A stretch of 64,000 nt of DNA, taken from positions 19,843-83,842 of the forward strand of contig JAGTRW010000016.1 in the NCBI GenBank assembly GCA_018262095.1. Reading direction: 5' to 3'. This stretch comes from Pseudomonadota bacterium. GTDB lineage: Bacteria; Pseudomonadota; Gammaproteobacteria; Burkholderiales; Rhodocyclaceae. The position numbers and the translations under genes were made by a program. Below, piece after piece: positions 10,875-19,100 of this stretch. The notes below the pieces were generated by a model, which was not told the origin of the DNA, ran no database searches, and saw nothing but the letters and a program-made list of their open reading frames with translations. Every line of letters begins with the position of its first letter. The first letter of the stretch is position 1.

Positions 10875-12329
10875 ATGCTCAAGCTCAAGGACGCGACGCT
10901 CTTCCGCCAATGTTGTTACATCGACGGCGCCTGGCTCGATGCCGACGAACCCGCGACCATCGCCGTGCGCAATCCGGCGACCGGCGAATTGCTCGGATCC
11001 GTGCCGAAGATGGGCGCCGCCGAAACGCGGCGCGCCATAAACGCCGCCGATGCGGCGCTGCCCGACTGGCGCGCGCGCACCGCTGCCGAGCGCGGTCGGC
11101 TGCTGCGTCGCTGGTACGAGCTGATGCTCGAAAATCAGGACGACCTGGCGCTGATCATGACCTGCGAACAGGGCAAACCGCTCGCCGAGGCCAGGGGCGA
11201 AATCGCCTACGCGGCAAGCTATCTCGAGTGGTTCGCCGAGGAGGGCAAGCGCGCCTACGGCGAGATCATTCCGCCCAACGGCAAGGATAGGCGGCTGCTG
11301 GTCACGCACGCGCCGGTCGGTGTCTGCGCGGCGATCACCCCGTGGAACTTCCCGGCCGCGATGATCACGCGCAAGGCCGGCGCGGCGCTCGCCGCGGGCT
11401 GCACGATGGTGCTCAAGCCGGCCAGTCAGACGCCGTTTTCCGCCTTGGCGCTCGCTGAACTGGCGCAGCGCGCGGGAATTCCCAGGGGCGTCTTCAACGT
11501 CGTGACCGGCGCTGCCAAGGCGATCGGCGGCGAAATCTGCGCCAACCCGGTCGTGAGAAAGCTTTCCTTCACCGGGTCGACCGAGATCGGTTCGCAACTG
11601 ATCGCGCAGTGCGCGCCGACCGTCAAGAAACTCTCGATGGAGCTTGGCGGCAACGCGCCGTTCATCGTCTTCGACGACGCTGATCTTGACGCCGCGGTCG
11701 TCGGCGCGATGGCGTCCAAATACCGCAACGCCGGACAGACCTGCGTCTGCGCCAACCGCCTGCTGGTCCAGGATGGCGTCTATGAGCAATTCGCCGCCAA
11801 GCTGGCGAAAGCGGTTTGCGAACTCAAGGTCGGCAACGGCGTCGATGTTGGCGTCACGCAAGGGCCGCTGATCGATCAGGCGGCGCTCGCCAAGGTCTGC
11901 GATCTGGTCGCCGACGCGGTGGACAAGGGCGCTCGCGTCGTCTGCGGCGGCAAGGCGCACGCGCTCGGTCGCACCTTCTTTGAACCGACCATCCTCGCCG
12001 ACGTCACCCCCGAAATGCGCATGGCGCGCGAAGAGATTTTCGGGCCGGTGGCGCCGCTCTTCCGCTTCAAGGACGAGGCCGAGGCGATCGCTATGGCCAA
12101 CGACACCGAGTTCGGTCTCGCCTCGTACTTCTACGCGCGCGACGTCGGTCGAATCTTCCGCGTTTCGGAAGCGCTCGAATACGGCATGGTCGGCGTCAAT
12201 ACCGGCTTGATTTCGACCGAGATCGCGCCCTTCGGCGGCGTCAAGTCATCGGGCCTGGGCCGCGAAGGATCGCGCCACGGCCTTAGCGACTACCTCGAAC
12301 TCAAATACGTCTGCGTCGCCGGTATTTGA
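10875..12329 (+). CDS. gabD: Succinate-semialdehyde dehydrogenase
   Basis: Oxidises succinate semialdehyde to succinate with NAD(P), the last step of GABA degradation. The 484-residue protein has the aldehyde dehydrogenase fold: ITPWNFPAAMITRKAGAALA (cofactor region), SFTGSTEIGSQL, the general-base glutamate in MELGGNAPFIVFDDADLD, and the catalytic cysteine in NAGQTCVCANRLLVQ. The ending GGVKSSGLGREGSRHG is also typical. ATG 10875 has AAGGAC eight bases upstream; an in-frame TTG at 10869 is less likely. It lies between the importer and gabT, each junction holding a hairpin repeat, which supports succinate semialdehyde over other aldehydes. Confidence 0.93.
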   Translation: MLKLKDATLFRQCCYIDGAWLDADEPATIAVRNPATGELLGSVPKMGAAETRRAINAADAALPDWRARTAAERGRLLRRWYELMLENQDDLALIMTCEQGKPLAEARGEIAYAASYLEWFAEEGKRAYGEIIPPNGKDRRLLVTHAPVGVCAAITPWNFPAAMITRKAGAALAAGCTMVLKPASQTPFSALALAELAQRAGIPRGVFNVVTGAAKAIGGEICANPVVRKLSFTGSTEIGSQLIAQCAPTVKKLSMELGGNAPFIVFDDADLDAAVVGAMASKYRNAGQTCVCANRLLVQDGVYEQFAAKLAKAVCELKVGNGVDVGVTQGPLIDQAALAKVCDLVADAVDKGARVVCGGKAHALGRTFFEPTILADVTPEMRMAREEIFGPVAPLFRFKDEAEAIAMANDTEFGLASYFYARDVGRIFRVSEALEYGMVGVNTGLISTEIAPFGGVKSSGLGREGSRHGLSDYLELKYVCVAGI

Positions 12330-12344
12330 TTTGCTGACAAAAAA

Positions 12345-12462
12345 TTAACCACGGCGGGCACAGCGAACGCGGCGAAGACCGATAGCGTGCAGGCTCGCAG
12401 CCAGTGCAGAGAGCTCCGTCGATTGAAAGGTTCGCTGTGCCCGCCGTGTTCGCCGTGGTTTG
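12345..12462 (+). repeat. Intra-operon hairpin repeat, copy 3
   Basis: The left arm 12345-12376 contains ACCACGGCGGGCACAGCG, and the right arm 12431-12461 reads TTCGCTGTGCCCGCCGTG and then TTCGCCGTGGTTT. The loop is about 54 bases. It sits between gabD and gabT, with its ACCAC starting 17 bases after the gabD stop and ending 47 bases before gabT. Confidence 0.85.
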
Positions 12463-12508
12463 AATCGAATTTCCCAATTGCAACTTTACGATCTCAGGAG
12501 AACAGCAC

Positions 12509-13825
12509 ATGAATTCAATGACCGACCTTCAATCTCAAACCAACGATGGTCTGATGGCGCGGCGCGCTGCGGCGCTGCCGCGCGGGGTTTCGCAGGCACA
12601 CGGCGTGTTTGCCGAGCGCGCCGAGAACTCCGAAATATGGGACGTCGAAGGTCGGCGCTGGATCGATTTCTGCGCCGGAATCGCGGTCGTCAACACCGGC
12701 CACTGCCATCCGCGCGTGATGGCCGCGGCGCGAGCGCAGATGGAAAAGTTCACTCACACCTGTTTCCAGGTCGTCGCCTATGAAGGCTACGTCGAGCTCG
12801 CCGAGCGCCTCAACGCGCTGGCGCCGGGCAAGACGCCGAAGAAGAGCTTCTTCATGAACAGCGGCGCCGAAGCGGTCGAGAACGCGGTCAAGATCGCTCG
12901 CGCAGCGACCGGACGCAGCGGAATCATCGCCTTCAACGGCGCTTTCCACGGCCGCACGATGTTCACGCTGGCGCTCACCGGCAAGGTCAATCCGTACAAG
13001 ACCGGCTTCGGGCCGTTCCCGGCCGAGGTCTATCACGCGCCGTATCCCAACGCGCTGCACGGAATTTCCGTCGACGACGCGATCGCCGGAATCGAGCTGA
13101 TCTTCAAGAACGACATCGAGGCGGCGCGCGTCGCGGCGATCCTGGTCGAACCGGTGCAGGGCGAGGGCGGCTACCTGCCGGCGCCGGCCGAGTTCTTTAA
13201 GCGGCTGCGCGCGCTGTGCGACCAGCACGGCATCCTGCTGATCGTCGACGAGATCCAGACCGGCGCGGCGCGCTGCGGGACGATGTTCGCCATCGAACAC
13301 GCCGGTATCGAACCCGACATCATCACCATGGCCAAGGGCTTGGGCGGCGGCCTGACGCTGTCGGCGGTGATCGGCAAGGCGGCGGTGATGGACGTCGCGG
13401 TTCCCGGTGCGCTGGGATCGACCTACGCCGGCCACCCGATGGCGGTCGCCAGCGCGCTCGCCGTGCTCGACGTGATCGACGAAGAACAGCTGTGCGCGCG
13501 GGCCTTGGCCATCGGCGAAAAGACGCGCGCCAGATTCTTGGCGTTGGCCTCGCGCTTCGATTGCATCGCCGAAGTTCGCGGTCTGGGCGCGATGACCGCC
13601 GTCGAATTTTGCCAGCCGGGCGATGTGCAGCGACCGGCGCCGGAGATCATGAACGCGCTCAAGGCCGAGGCGGCCAAACGCGGGCTGCTGGTGCTCGGCT
13701 GCGGAAGCTACGGCAATGTGCTGCGCCTGATGCTGCCGCTGACGATCCCCGATGCGGTGCTCGACGAGGGAATGGACATCCTCGAAGCATCGCTCGCCGC
13801 CGCGGTCGATCTCGTCGCCCGCTGA
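12509..13825 (+). CDS. gabT: 4-aminobutyrate aminotransferase
   Basis: Transfers the amino group of GABA to 2-oxoglutarate, giving succinate semialdehyde for GabD. The 438-residue class III aminotransferase shows the PLP cradle FFMNSGAEAVENAVKIAR, AFNGAFHGRTMFTLALTGK, the aspartate in LLIVDEIQTGAARCGTMFA, and the PLP lysine in DIITMAKGLGGGLTLSAVIG. CAGGAG lies seven bases before ATG 12509. It closes the importer-gabD-gabT operon. Related aminotransferases act on putrescine or 5-aminovalerate, but pairing with GabD makes GABA most likely. Confidence 0.93.
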   Translation: MNSMTDLQSQTNDGLMARRAAALPRGVSQAHGVFAERAENSEIWDVEGRRWIDFCAGIAVVNTGHCHPRVMAAARAQMEKFTHTCFQVVAYEGYVELAERLNALAPGKTPKKSFFMNSGAEAVENAVKIARAATGRSGIIAFNGAFHGRTMFTLALTGKVNPYKTGFGPFPAEVYHAPYPNALHGISVDDAIAGIELIFKNDIEAARVAAILVEPVQGEGGYLPAPAEFFKRLRALCDQHGILLIVDEIQTGAARCGTMFAIEHAGIEPDIITMAKGLGGGLTLSAVIGKAAVMDVAVPGALGSTYAGHPMAVASALAVLDVIDEEQLCARALAIGEKTRARFLALASRFDCIAEVRGLGAMTAVEFCQPGDVQRPAPEIMNALKAEAAKRGLLVLGCGSYGNVLRLMLPLTIPDAVLDEGMDILEASLAAAVDLVAR

Positions 13826-13846
13826 AGCTGGGTCGCGCGCGGCAGT

Positions 13847-14878
13847 TCAGTCGCGCCGCGCGTCGGCCTGCTGCGCCAGGTCTTCGAGAATCCTGATCGT
13901 CGGGATCACGCTTGCCGGATCGACCGGCGGCGGTGTCCCGGCGCGGATGGCCTTGGCCACACCGCGGTAAAAGGAAGGATAAGCGCCGGCCAGCGTCGGC
14001 AGCCGGCGCTCAGCGATTCCTTCTGGCTGCGCCAGCAACAGCGATCCCCACCGCGCCGGATCTTCCCGGCCCCAGTCGGTAGCGTTCAGCGCCTTGCCCG
14101 ATTGCAGGTCTTTTTCTTGCGGGTCCTTGCCGAATTTGACGTAGCTGCCATTGAGGCCATGGACGACGAAGCGCGGACCTGGCCAGGCGCGGACCATCGC
14201 GGCGCGCAGCGTGACGCGTAGCGCGGGCGAGTAGTCGAGGCGGATCTCGAAGTCGTCTGGCGTTTGCGCGCCCGGCCGGGTGCGCCGGAAATCGCCCGAC
14301 CAGCTGCGCGGGACGCCGAACAGTTCGACCGCCTGATCGACGAGGTGCGCGCCGATATCCCACAGCAGACCGCCGCCGGTCGTTTGATCTTCCTTCCAGC
14401 TGTCGCGGATGGCAACGCGGTAGCGGTCGTAGTTCGATTCCAGGCTGACCATCGTTCCCAGCGTCACGTCGCGCAGCAGTTGCTTGACCGTCAGAAAATC
14501 GCCGTCCCTGCGCCGGTTGTGGAAAACGCTGAGCATCAATCGGCGCTCGCGCGCGAGGTTGACCAGGTCTTGCGCCTCGCGGCTCGACAGGCAGAACGGT
14601 TTGTCGACGACGACGTGCTTGCCGGCCTGCAGCGCGCTCCTCGCCAGCGCGCCGTGCGTCGCGTTGGGCGTGGTGATCACCACCAGTTCGATCTGGCTAT
14701 CGGCAATGATTTGCTCGCAACTCGCCTGCGCCGTTGCGGGATAGGCACCGGCAAACTCGGCAAAGCGGCTGCCGCTCACTGCCTTGAGCGCGAAACCGCC
14801 GTCGCCGGCGAGCAGCGGGCCGTGAAAGACCTGCCCGCCCATGCCGAAGCCGATCAGCCCGGTGGCGATTTTCTTCAT
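13847..14878 (-). CDS. Gfo/Idh/MocA family oxidoreductase
   Basis: A 343-residue NAD(P)-dependent dehydrogenase of the sugar/inositol type. The Rossmann motif TGLIGFGMGGQVFHGPLL starts at residue 7, and the family EKP-like catalytic motif is VVVDKPFCLSSREA. The C-terminal half (LESNYDRYRVAIRDSWKED, GLLWDIGAHLVDQAVELFG) resembles E. coli YdgJ. Its ATG overlaps the antitoxin stop as ATGA, so translation is probably coupled to the toxin-antitoxin pair, an unusual arrangement for a metabolic enzyme. It converges on gabT 21 bases away. The substrate is unknown. Confidence 0.87.
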   Translation of the reverse strand: MKKIATGLIGFGMGGQVFHGPLLAGDGGFALKAVSGSRFAEFAGAYPATAQASCEQIIADSQIELVVITTPNATHGALARSALQAGKHVVVDKPFCLSSREAQDLVNLARERRLMLSVFHNRRRDGDFLTVKQLLRDVTLGTMVSLESNYDRYRVAIRDSWKEDQTTGGGLLWDIGAHLVDQAVELFGVPRSWSGDFRRTRPGAQTPDDFEIRLDYSPALRVTLRAAMVRAWPGPRFVVHGLNGSYVKFGKDPQEKDLQSGKALNATDWGREDPARWGSLLLAQPEGIAERRLPTLAGAYPSFYRGVAKAIRAGTPPPVDPASVIPTIRILEDLAQQADARRD

Positions 14879-15162
14879 CGGCTGACGGGAGTCGCCGAAA
14901 GCTTGACGCCCAGCGCGTGGAGCAGCTTGAGCATGGTGTCGTAGCGCGGCTTGGCTCCCGGGGTAAGCGCCTTGTAAAGGCTTTCCCGACCAAGACCGGC
15001 ATCCTTGGCGAGCTGTGCCATGCCGCGGGCGCGCGCCACGTCGCGTACGGCGGTTAAAAACACATCGGGATTGGGATCTTCCAGTGCGGCGGTGATGTAT
15101 TCGGCGATGGTTTGCTCATCATCGAGGTAGTCGGCCGCATCAAAGGTCGAAAATTTGACCAT
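14875..15162 (-). CDS. Antitoxin with Xre-type helix-turn-helix (HigA-like, TIGR02684 type)
   Basis: A 95-residue putative addiction-module antidote that should neutralise the adjoining RelE/HigB-like toxin and repress the promoter. It starts MVKFSTFDAADYLDDEQTIA, typical for the family, followed by YITAALEDPNPDVFLTAVRD. The helix-turn-helix is MAQLAKDAGLGRESLYKALT and the end is YDTMLKLLHALGVKLSA. AAGGAG inside the last codons of the toxin gene lies six bases before ATG 15162, and the genes are three bases apart, so toxin precedes antitoxin as in higBA. The stop overlaps the start of the downstream oxidoreductase. Confidence 0.9.
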   Translation of the reverse strand: MVKFSTFDAADYLDDEQTIAEYITAALEDPNPDVFLTAVRDVARARGMAQLAKDAGLGRESLYKALTPGAKPRYDTMLKLLHALGVKLSATPVSR

Positions 15163-15165
15163 CGT

Positions 15166-15465
15166 TCACTCCTTGTTCAAAGTCCGCGCCATCTCGATAG
15201 CACGTTTGATGTCACGCTTCTGAGAGGACTTGTCGCCGCCCAGCAGAAGCAAATAAACCACCTCGGCATGCCGAGTAAAGTAGGCCCGGTAGCCGGGGCC
15301 GACGTGCACTCGCATTTCGTGGACACCTTCGCCGACCGGCGCACAGTCGCCGAAGTTGCCGTGCTCGGCAGACCGGATTCGATGAACGATTCGGGCACGA
15401 CCCTGTTTGTCTTTCAGGCCGCTGAGCCAGGCGTTGAATTCGTCGGAGCGCTCAAAGCTGATCAT
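15166..15465 (-). CDS. Toxin of RelE/ParE family (HigB-like, TIGR02683 type)
   Basis: A 99-residue killer protein, probably a ribosome-dependent mRNA interferase or relative. MISFERSDEFNAWLSGLKDK, ARIVHRIRSAEHGNFGDCAP, VHEMRVHVGPGYRAYFTRHA and VYLLLLGGDKSSQKRDIKRA match the addiction-module killer family. ATG 15465 is preferred because the frame upstream runs through a palindromic operator and because family members are about 95-100 residues long. No Shine-Dalgarno is visible, and a -10-like TACAAT at 15478-15473 would place the transcript start at about the ATG, suggesting a leaderless message (inference). Confidence 0.88.
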   Translation of the reverse strand: MISFERSDEFNAWLSGLKDKQGRARIVHRIRSAEHGNFGDCAPVGEGVHEMRVHVGPGYRAYFTRHAEVVYLLLLGGDKSSQKRDIKRAIEMARTLNKE

Positions 15466-15472
15466 GGATTGG

Positions 15473-15501
15473 ATTGTATCCGATCGGATACCTGTGCGCA
15501 A
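15473..15501 (-). promoter_or_regulatory. Toxin-antitoxin promoter with palindromic operator
   Basis: GTATCCGATCGGATAC at 15476-15491 is a perfect 16-base palindrome. Reading the minus strand, TTGCGC (15501-15496), 17 bases, then TACAAT (15478-15473) forms a plausible promoter whose -10 overlaps the palindrome. Binding of the antitoxin there would block transcription, the usual autoregulation of such modules. Confidence 0.65.
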
Positions 15502-15531
15502 TGTCGAATGCGTCGGTGTGGCGAATCAACC

Positions 15532-16476
15532 CTACACGAAGACGAACACCTGCATCGCCTCGGCCGGGATGATCGCCCCCGCGTGCTGGATCACGATAGC
15601 CGCAAGCCGGTTGCCGCACTTGGCCGAAGCTTCTGGCGGCAGACCCTGCAAGCGCGCCGCCAGATAGCCGCCGGCGAACGAGTCGCCGGCGCCGGTGGTG
15701 TCGACGACGCGGCTGACCTTGAACGTCGGCACCGCGAGCGGTGGCTCGCCGGCGACGCGGATCAGCGTCGGCTCGCCGCCGCGCTTGACGACGACTTCGG
15801 CGGCGGCCAGCGAATACGCATGGTCGATCGCTGCGTCGGCATCGGCGATCTCGAGCAAGGACTGGTGGTCGTCGAGCGTGATCAGCGCCATGTCGCACGC
15901 GGCGAAGGCGCGCTGGTACCAGAGCCGCGCTTCGGCATGGCCACCCGGCCACAGCCGCGCCCGGTAGTTGTTGTCGAAAATCACCCGGCCGCCGCGTGCG
16001 CGCAGACGGTCGGCGCAGCTCAACAAGCGCTCGCGACCTGCGGGCGAAAGCACGGCCAGGCTGATGCCGCTGTAGTAGAGCGCGTCGAGCGCGTCGATGC
16101 GCTCTTCGAGCGGACTGCTCGCGCCGTCGAAATAGTGTTTGGCGGCGCTCGAATCGCGCCAGTAATAGAAAGTCCGCTCGCCGCTCTCGTCGACCTGGAT
16201 CGTATACAGGCCGGGCATCCGGCCCGCTTCACGCAAGACCAGACTGGTATCGATGCGTTCCTTGTCCCAGGCCGCGATCATCGCGTCGCTGTAGGCGTCG
16301 GTGCCGAGCTCGGTGGCAAAAGCGACGTCGATGCCGCTGTCGCGCCCGAGGCGCGCCAGATAAACGGCGGTGTTGAGCGTGTCGCCACCGAAGTATTGCT
16401 GCATCGCGCCAAACATCTGGCCGCGCAGCTCGATCATGCATTCGCCGAGCAGGGCGATGCGACATTTCTGTTCCAT
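15532..16476 (-). CDS. kdgK: 2-dehydro-3-deoxygluconokinase (PfkB/ribokinase family)
   Basis: Phosphorylates 2-keto-3-deoxygluconate for the Entner-Doudoroff route. The 314-residue protein opens IALLGECMIELRGQMFG, then YFGGDTLNTAVYLARLG (substrate glycines), FYYWRDSSAAKHYFDG, GRVIFDNNYRARLWPGG, and the anion-hole/catalytic motif VVDTTGAGDSFAGGYLAARL with the base Asp. These fit KdgK more closely than ribokinase or fructokinase. ATG 16476 is chosen over ATG 16545 because homologues begin at this MEQ...ALLGE position and GGATGG precedes it. No uronate catabolic genes adjoin, so the context does not confirm the substrate. Confidence 0.88.
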   Translation of the reverse strand: MEQKCRIALLGECMIELRGQMFGAMQQYFGGDTLNTAVYLARLGRDSGIDVAFATELGTDAYSDAMIAAWDKERIDTSLVLREAGRMPGLYTIQVDESGERTFYYWRDSSAAKHYFDGASSPLEERIDALDALYYSGISLAVLSPAGRERLLSCADRLRARGGRVIFDNNYRARLWPGGHAEARLWYQRAFAACDMALITLDDHQSLLEIADADAAIDHAYSLAAAEVVVKRGGEPTLIRVAGEPPLAVPTFKVSRVVDTTGAGDSFAGGYLAARLQGLPPEASAKCGNRLAAIVIQHAGAIIPAEAMQVFVFV

Positions 16477-16651
16477 GAATCCATCCGTAAATTGTGCTGT
16501 GGCGATGATTTCAAAGCGCGCCGGGCGAAAGCGCTGCGCTGCCAAGCCTGCTACTTTAGCGGACGCCAGCGCAAAGGGGGCCGTGTGATTGGCGATTTGT
16601 TGGCCAAGGCAGCGTTTTCCTGGCGGCGCTCAATGTCGCCAACGGTTTCGG

Positions 16652-17437
16652 TCAAGCGCTTTGTTTGGCATAAACCGCTGACCTCGGATGCAAGCGGCGG
16701 TAGCGCCGCTGGCGGGCCATCCGCTTAAGCGATGGGATTTTGAGGTCGACACTGGACATCGGGATGGCGGCTTCCATCACCAGCTGCAAGGCAAGATCGG
16801 GATCAAGCGCCGACTCGTTGCTGCTGATCGCCTGTTGAATCGAAAGGCCGATGAGTATCGGCCAATGCTCGGGATTGGGGCAAAACTTGGCGATCAGCGG
16901 TTGCAGCGTCGGCCAAAGCGTTCGCACGTAGTTGAGCGGGGAATCGTGGGCGGCGTTCTCTGGCGGCACGCGAGGTTTGCCGAACGCCGCGCTGCCGGCT
17001 GCCGTCGCGCTGTGTTTGAATATCTCCATCAGATCGGGACGCCGGCTGCTGTGCGCGTGCCGCATCGCTGCGCTGGCGATCGCCCAGACCGAACAGGGCG
17101 AGTCGGCAAGCGAGTAGTTGAGCTGATCGCCGAAGTAGTACGTCTTGCCGTCGCCGGACTGCCTGGTCGTCAACAGCGCGGTCTCCGGCAGGCCTTTGGC
17201 GACGGCATCGGCGCGAACGCTGGCTTGACAGGCGTAGCCCGCGATGGCGCCGAGCGCGCAGAGCAGCGATTCGAGATGGACGCCGCGTCCGTCCTTCATC
17301 ACGGTCAACAGACGGTGCGTCAGCTCGTCGCTGCCTACCTTGGCGCCAACCAGGGGGTCGTCTTTGCTGATCTTGGCAATCTCGTGCAGCAAGGCTTGCT
17401 CGGGCGAATGGGCCGGCGTCAGCACAAAAACGTTCAT
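16652..17437 (-). CDS. Conserved hypothetical protein
   Basis: A 261-residue protein that I cannot assign to a named family. It begins MNVFVLTPAHSPEQALLHEI, has a small glycine/alanine-rich segment (LLCALGAIAGYACQASVRAD), and ends with a basic tail (LKRMARQRRYRRLHP). There is no signal peptide or clear membrane helix. ATG 17437 is preferred over the longer frame from 17557, whose extra residues are compositionally poor. The coding direction is supported by the long, well-structured frame and by lying co-directional upstream of kdgK, 175 bases away. No function is inferred. Confidence 0.6.
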   Translation of the reverse strand: MNVFVLTPAHSPEQALLHEIAKISKDDPLVGAKVGSDELTHRLLTVMKDGRGVHLESLLCALGAIAGYACQASVRADAVAKGLPETALLTTRQSGDGKTYYFGDQLNYSLADSPCSVWAIASAAMRHAHSSRRPDLMEIFKHSATAAGSAAFGKPRVPPENAAHDSPLNYVRTLWPTLQPLIAKFCPNPEHWPILIGLSIQQAISSNESALDPDLALQLVMEAAIPMSSVDLKIPSLKRMARQRRYRRLHPRSAVYAKQSA

Positions 17438-17650
17438 GGCATCAGTCCCGCTGAAGGCGGCCAAGAGTCTCTGGCTCGCGGATCGCTGCGAGCCATGCCG
17501 GCGGCGTGCTCTGACCTGTTCGGTTGGTCGGTATTGCGATGCAAAGAACAATAGCATATGTCATGGGGGTTTGTTTGGTGGTGGCGCGGCGTGTCGCCTG
17601 CGCTGCCGCATTGCGTTTGTCGAATTCGGCCGATTTCGCTGGCGGCGCCC

Positions 17651-17656
17651 TATAAT
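17651..17656 (+). promoter_or_regulatory. Perfect -10 hexamer upstream of the FAH-family gene
   Basis: TATAAT lies 64 bases before the GTG start of the fumarylacetoacetate-hydrolase-family gene. No good -35 is visible at 16-18 bases, so only the -10 is claimed. Confidence 0.4.
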
Positions 17657-17719
17657 CTGCAGCGGCGCGGGGATGGTCGTCTGCCGTCCTCGCCTTCCCT
17701 CAATCGACAAGGAAAATTC

Positions 17720-18565
17720 GTGAAACTCTTGCGTTACGGCCCGCTGGGCCAGGAAAAACCGGGGCTGCTCGACGCTGCCGGGAATCTTCGTGACCTCTCC
17801 GGATTGCTCGCCGACTTCACCCCGAAAACGCTGGCGCCCGAAGCGCTCGACGTGCTGCGCGCGATCGATCCCGAGCGGCTACCGAAAGTCGCGGGAAGCC
17901 CGCGGCTCGGCGTGCCGTGGGGCGGAATCGGCAAGTACGTGGCGATCGGCCTCAACTACAGCGACCATGCCGCCGAATCGGGCAACCCGATCCCGACCGA
18001 GCCGACGATGTTCACCAAGTGGCTAAGTTGCGTCTGCGGGCCGAACGACGACACGGTGATGCCGCCGGATTCGACCAAGCTCGACTGGGAAGTTGAGCTC
18101 GGCATCGTGATCGGCCGCCGCGCGCGCAACGTGTCGCCGGCGGACGCGCTCGACTACGTCGCCGGCTACTGCCTGGCCAACGATATTTCCGAACGCGCCT
18201 ACCAGATCGACCGCAGCGGCGGGCAGTGGAGCAAGGGCAAGGGCTTCGATACCTTCGGTCCGGTCGGCCCGTGGCTGGTGACGCGCGACGAGGTGCCCGA
18301 TCCGCAGCAACTCGATCTGTGGCTTGACGTGAACGGCGTTCGTCGGCAGACCGGCAACACGTCGAAGATGATCTTCCCGTGCGATGTCATCGTCAGCTAC
18401 TGCAGCAAGGTGATGACGCTGGAGCCGGGCGACCTGATCATCACCGGCACGCCGCCGGGCGTCGGCCTGGGCTGCAAGCCGCCGCAATTCCTCAAGGTCG
18501 GCGACGTCGTCGAACTGGGAATCGGCGGCCTCGGACAGCAGCGGCAGCAGGTGGTCCGGGGCTGA
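17720..18565 (+). CDS. Fumarylacetoacetate hydrolase (FAH) family protein
   Basis: A 281-residue member of the FAH superfamily (fumarylpyruvate or acylpyruvate hydrolases, ureidoglycolate lyase-like). The N-terminal cap VKLLRYGPLGQEKPGLLD is followed by the core: KYVAIGLNYSDHAAESGNPI, metal ligands in LDWEVELGIVIGRRARNVSP and GYCLANDISERAYQIDRSGG, GKGFDTFGPVGPWLVTRDEV, and LITGTPPGVGLGCKPPQFL. Start GTG 17720 has AAGGA seven bases upstream and gives the usual family length. Nearby genes do not identify the substrate; 2-keto-3-deoxy sugar acid or aromatic catabolism are both possible. Confidence 0.88.
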   Translation: MKLLRYGPLGQEKPGLLDAAGNLRDLSGLLADFTPKTLAPEALDVLRAIDPERLPKVAGSPRLGVPWGGIGKYVAIGLNYSDHAAESGNPIPTEPTMFTKWLSCVCGPNDDTVMPPDSTKLDWEVELGIVIGRRARNVSPADALDYVAGYCLANDISERAYQIDRSGGQWSKGKGFDTFGPVGPWLVTRDEVPDPQQLDLWLDVNGVRRQTGNTSKMIFPCDVIVSYCSKVMTLEPGDLIITGTPPGVGLGCKPPQFLKVGDVVELGIGGLGQQRQQVVRG

Positions 18566-18677
18566 CGCCCGGCCCGGGGGCTTCGGCCACGACAGCGCTC
18601 GATGTCAGTCATGACGTCAGGGGGCCGCGCCGGCGTCGCTGGCCCCAATCGCCGCTAGCTGATCAGGGCCGGCAGCT

Positions 18678-19052
18678 TCAGCTTTGACGCCCCTCCAAGG
18701 GCCGCGGTGATCCGTCGTGGACGGCCATATGCCAGCTCAAGCGATCTTTCTGGCTTGACGACAGGTCGGCGAACAGGGAGTCCGCCAACCGCATGGCTCG
18801 AGCAGTCAGCCCCGTTCTCGCTTGCTGGTCCGAATCGGTCGACCGTTGCCTGAGCTTGCCTTGCGCAGCGATTTCAGCGTTGAACGCCGACAAGGCTTCA
18901 ATCAGCTCCGGGTCGGCCTGCCCGGATTTGAGATGCCGGAGCAAGAACTCGATCTGCTCAAACTGGTTCCATTTGCGGTTGGCCACGGCGCCGTCGGTCA
19001 CGACGCTCTCGAGCATTCTGATCAATGCCGCCAGGTCGACTCTTTGGTCCAT
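18678..19052 (-). CDS. Small hypothetical protein, second gene of a two-gene unit
   Basis: A 124-residue protein with no recognised domain. It is helical and charged: MDQRVDLAALIRMLESVVTD, then KWNQFEQIEFLLRHLKSGQA, then LIEALSAFNAEIAAQGK. ATG 19052 is chosen because GGAGGG lies six bases upstream; a longer start at 19070 would place that site inside the gene. It follows the 58-residue gene by 48 bases on the same strand, so the two are probably co-transcribed. It converges on the FAH-family gene. Confidence 0.6.
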   Translation of the reverse strand: MDQRVDLAALIRMLESVVTDGAVANRKWNQFEQIEFLLRHLKSGQADPELIEALSAFNAEIAAQGKLRQRSTDSDQQARTGLTARAMRLADSLFADLSSSQKDRLSWHMAVHDGSPRPLEGRQS

Positions 19053-19100
19053 GCGATGCCCTCCAGGCATTTAAGCGATTGCCGAGCAAATTGCTGATGA

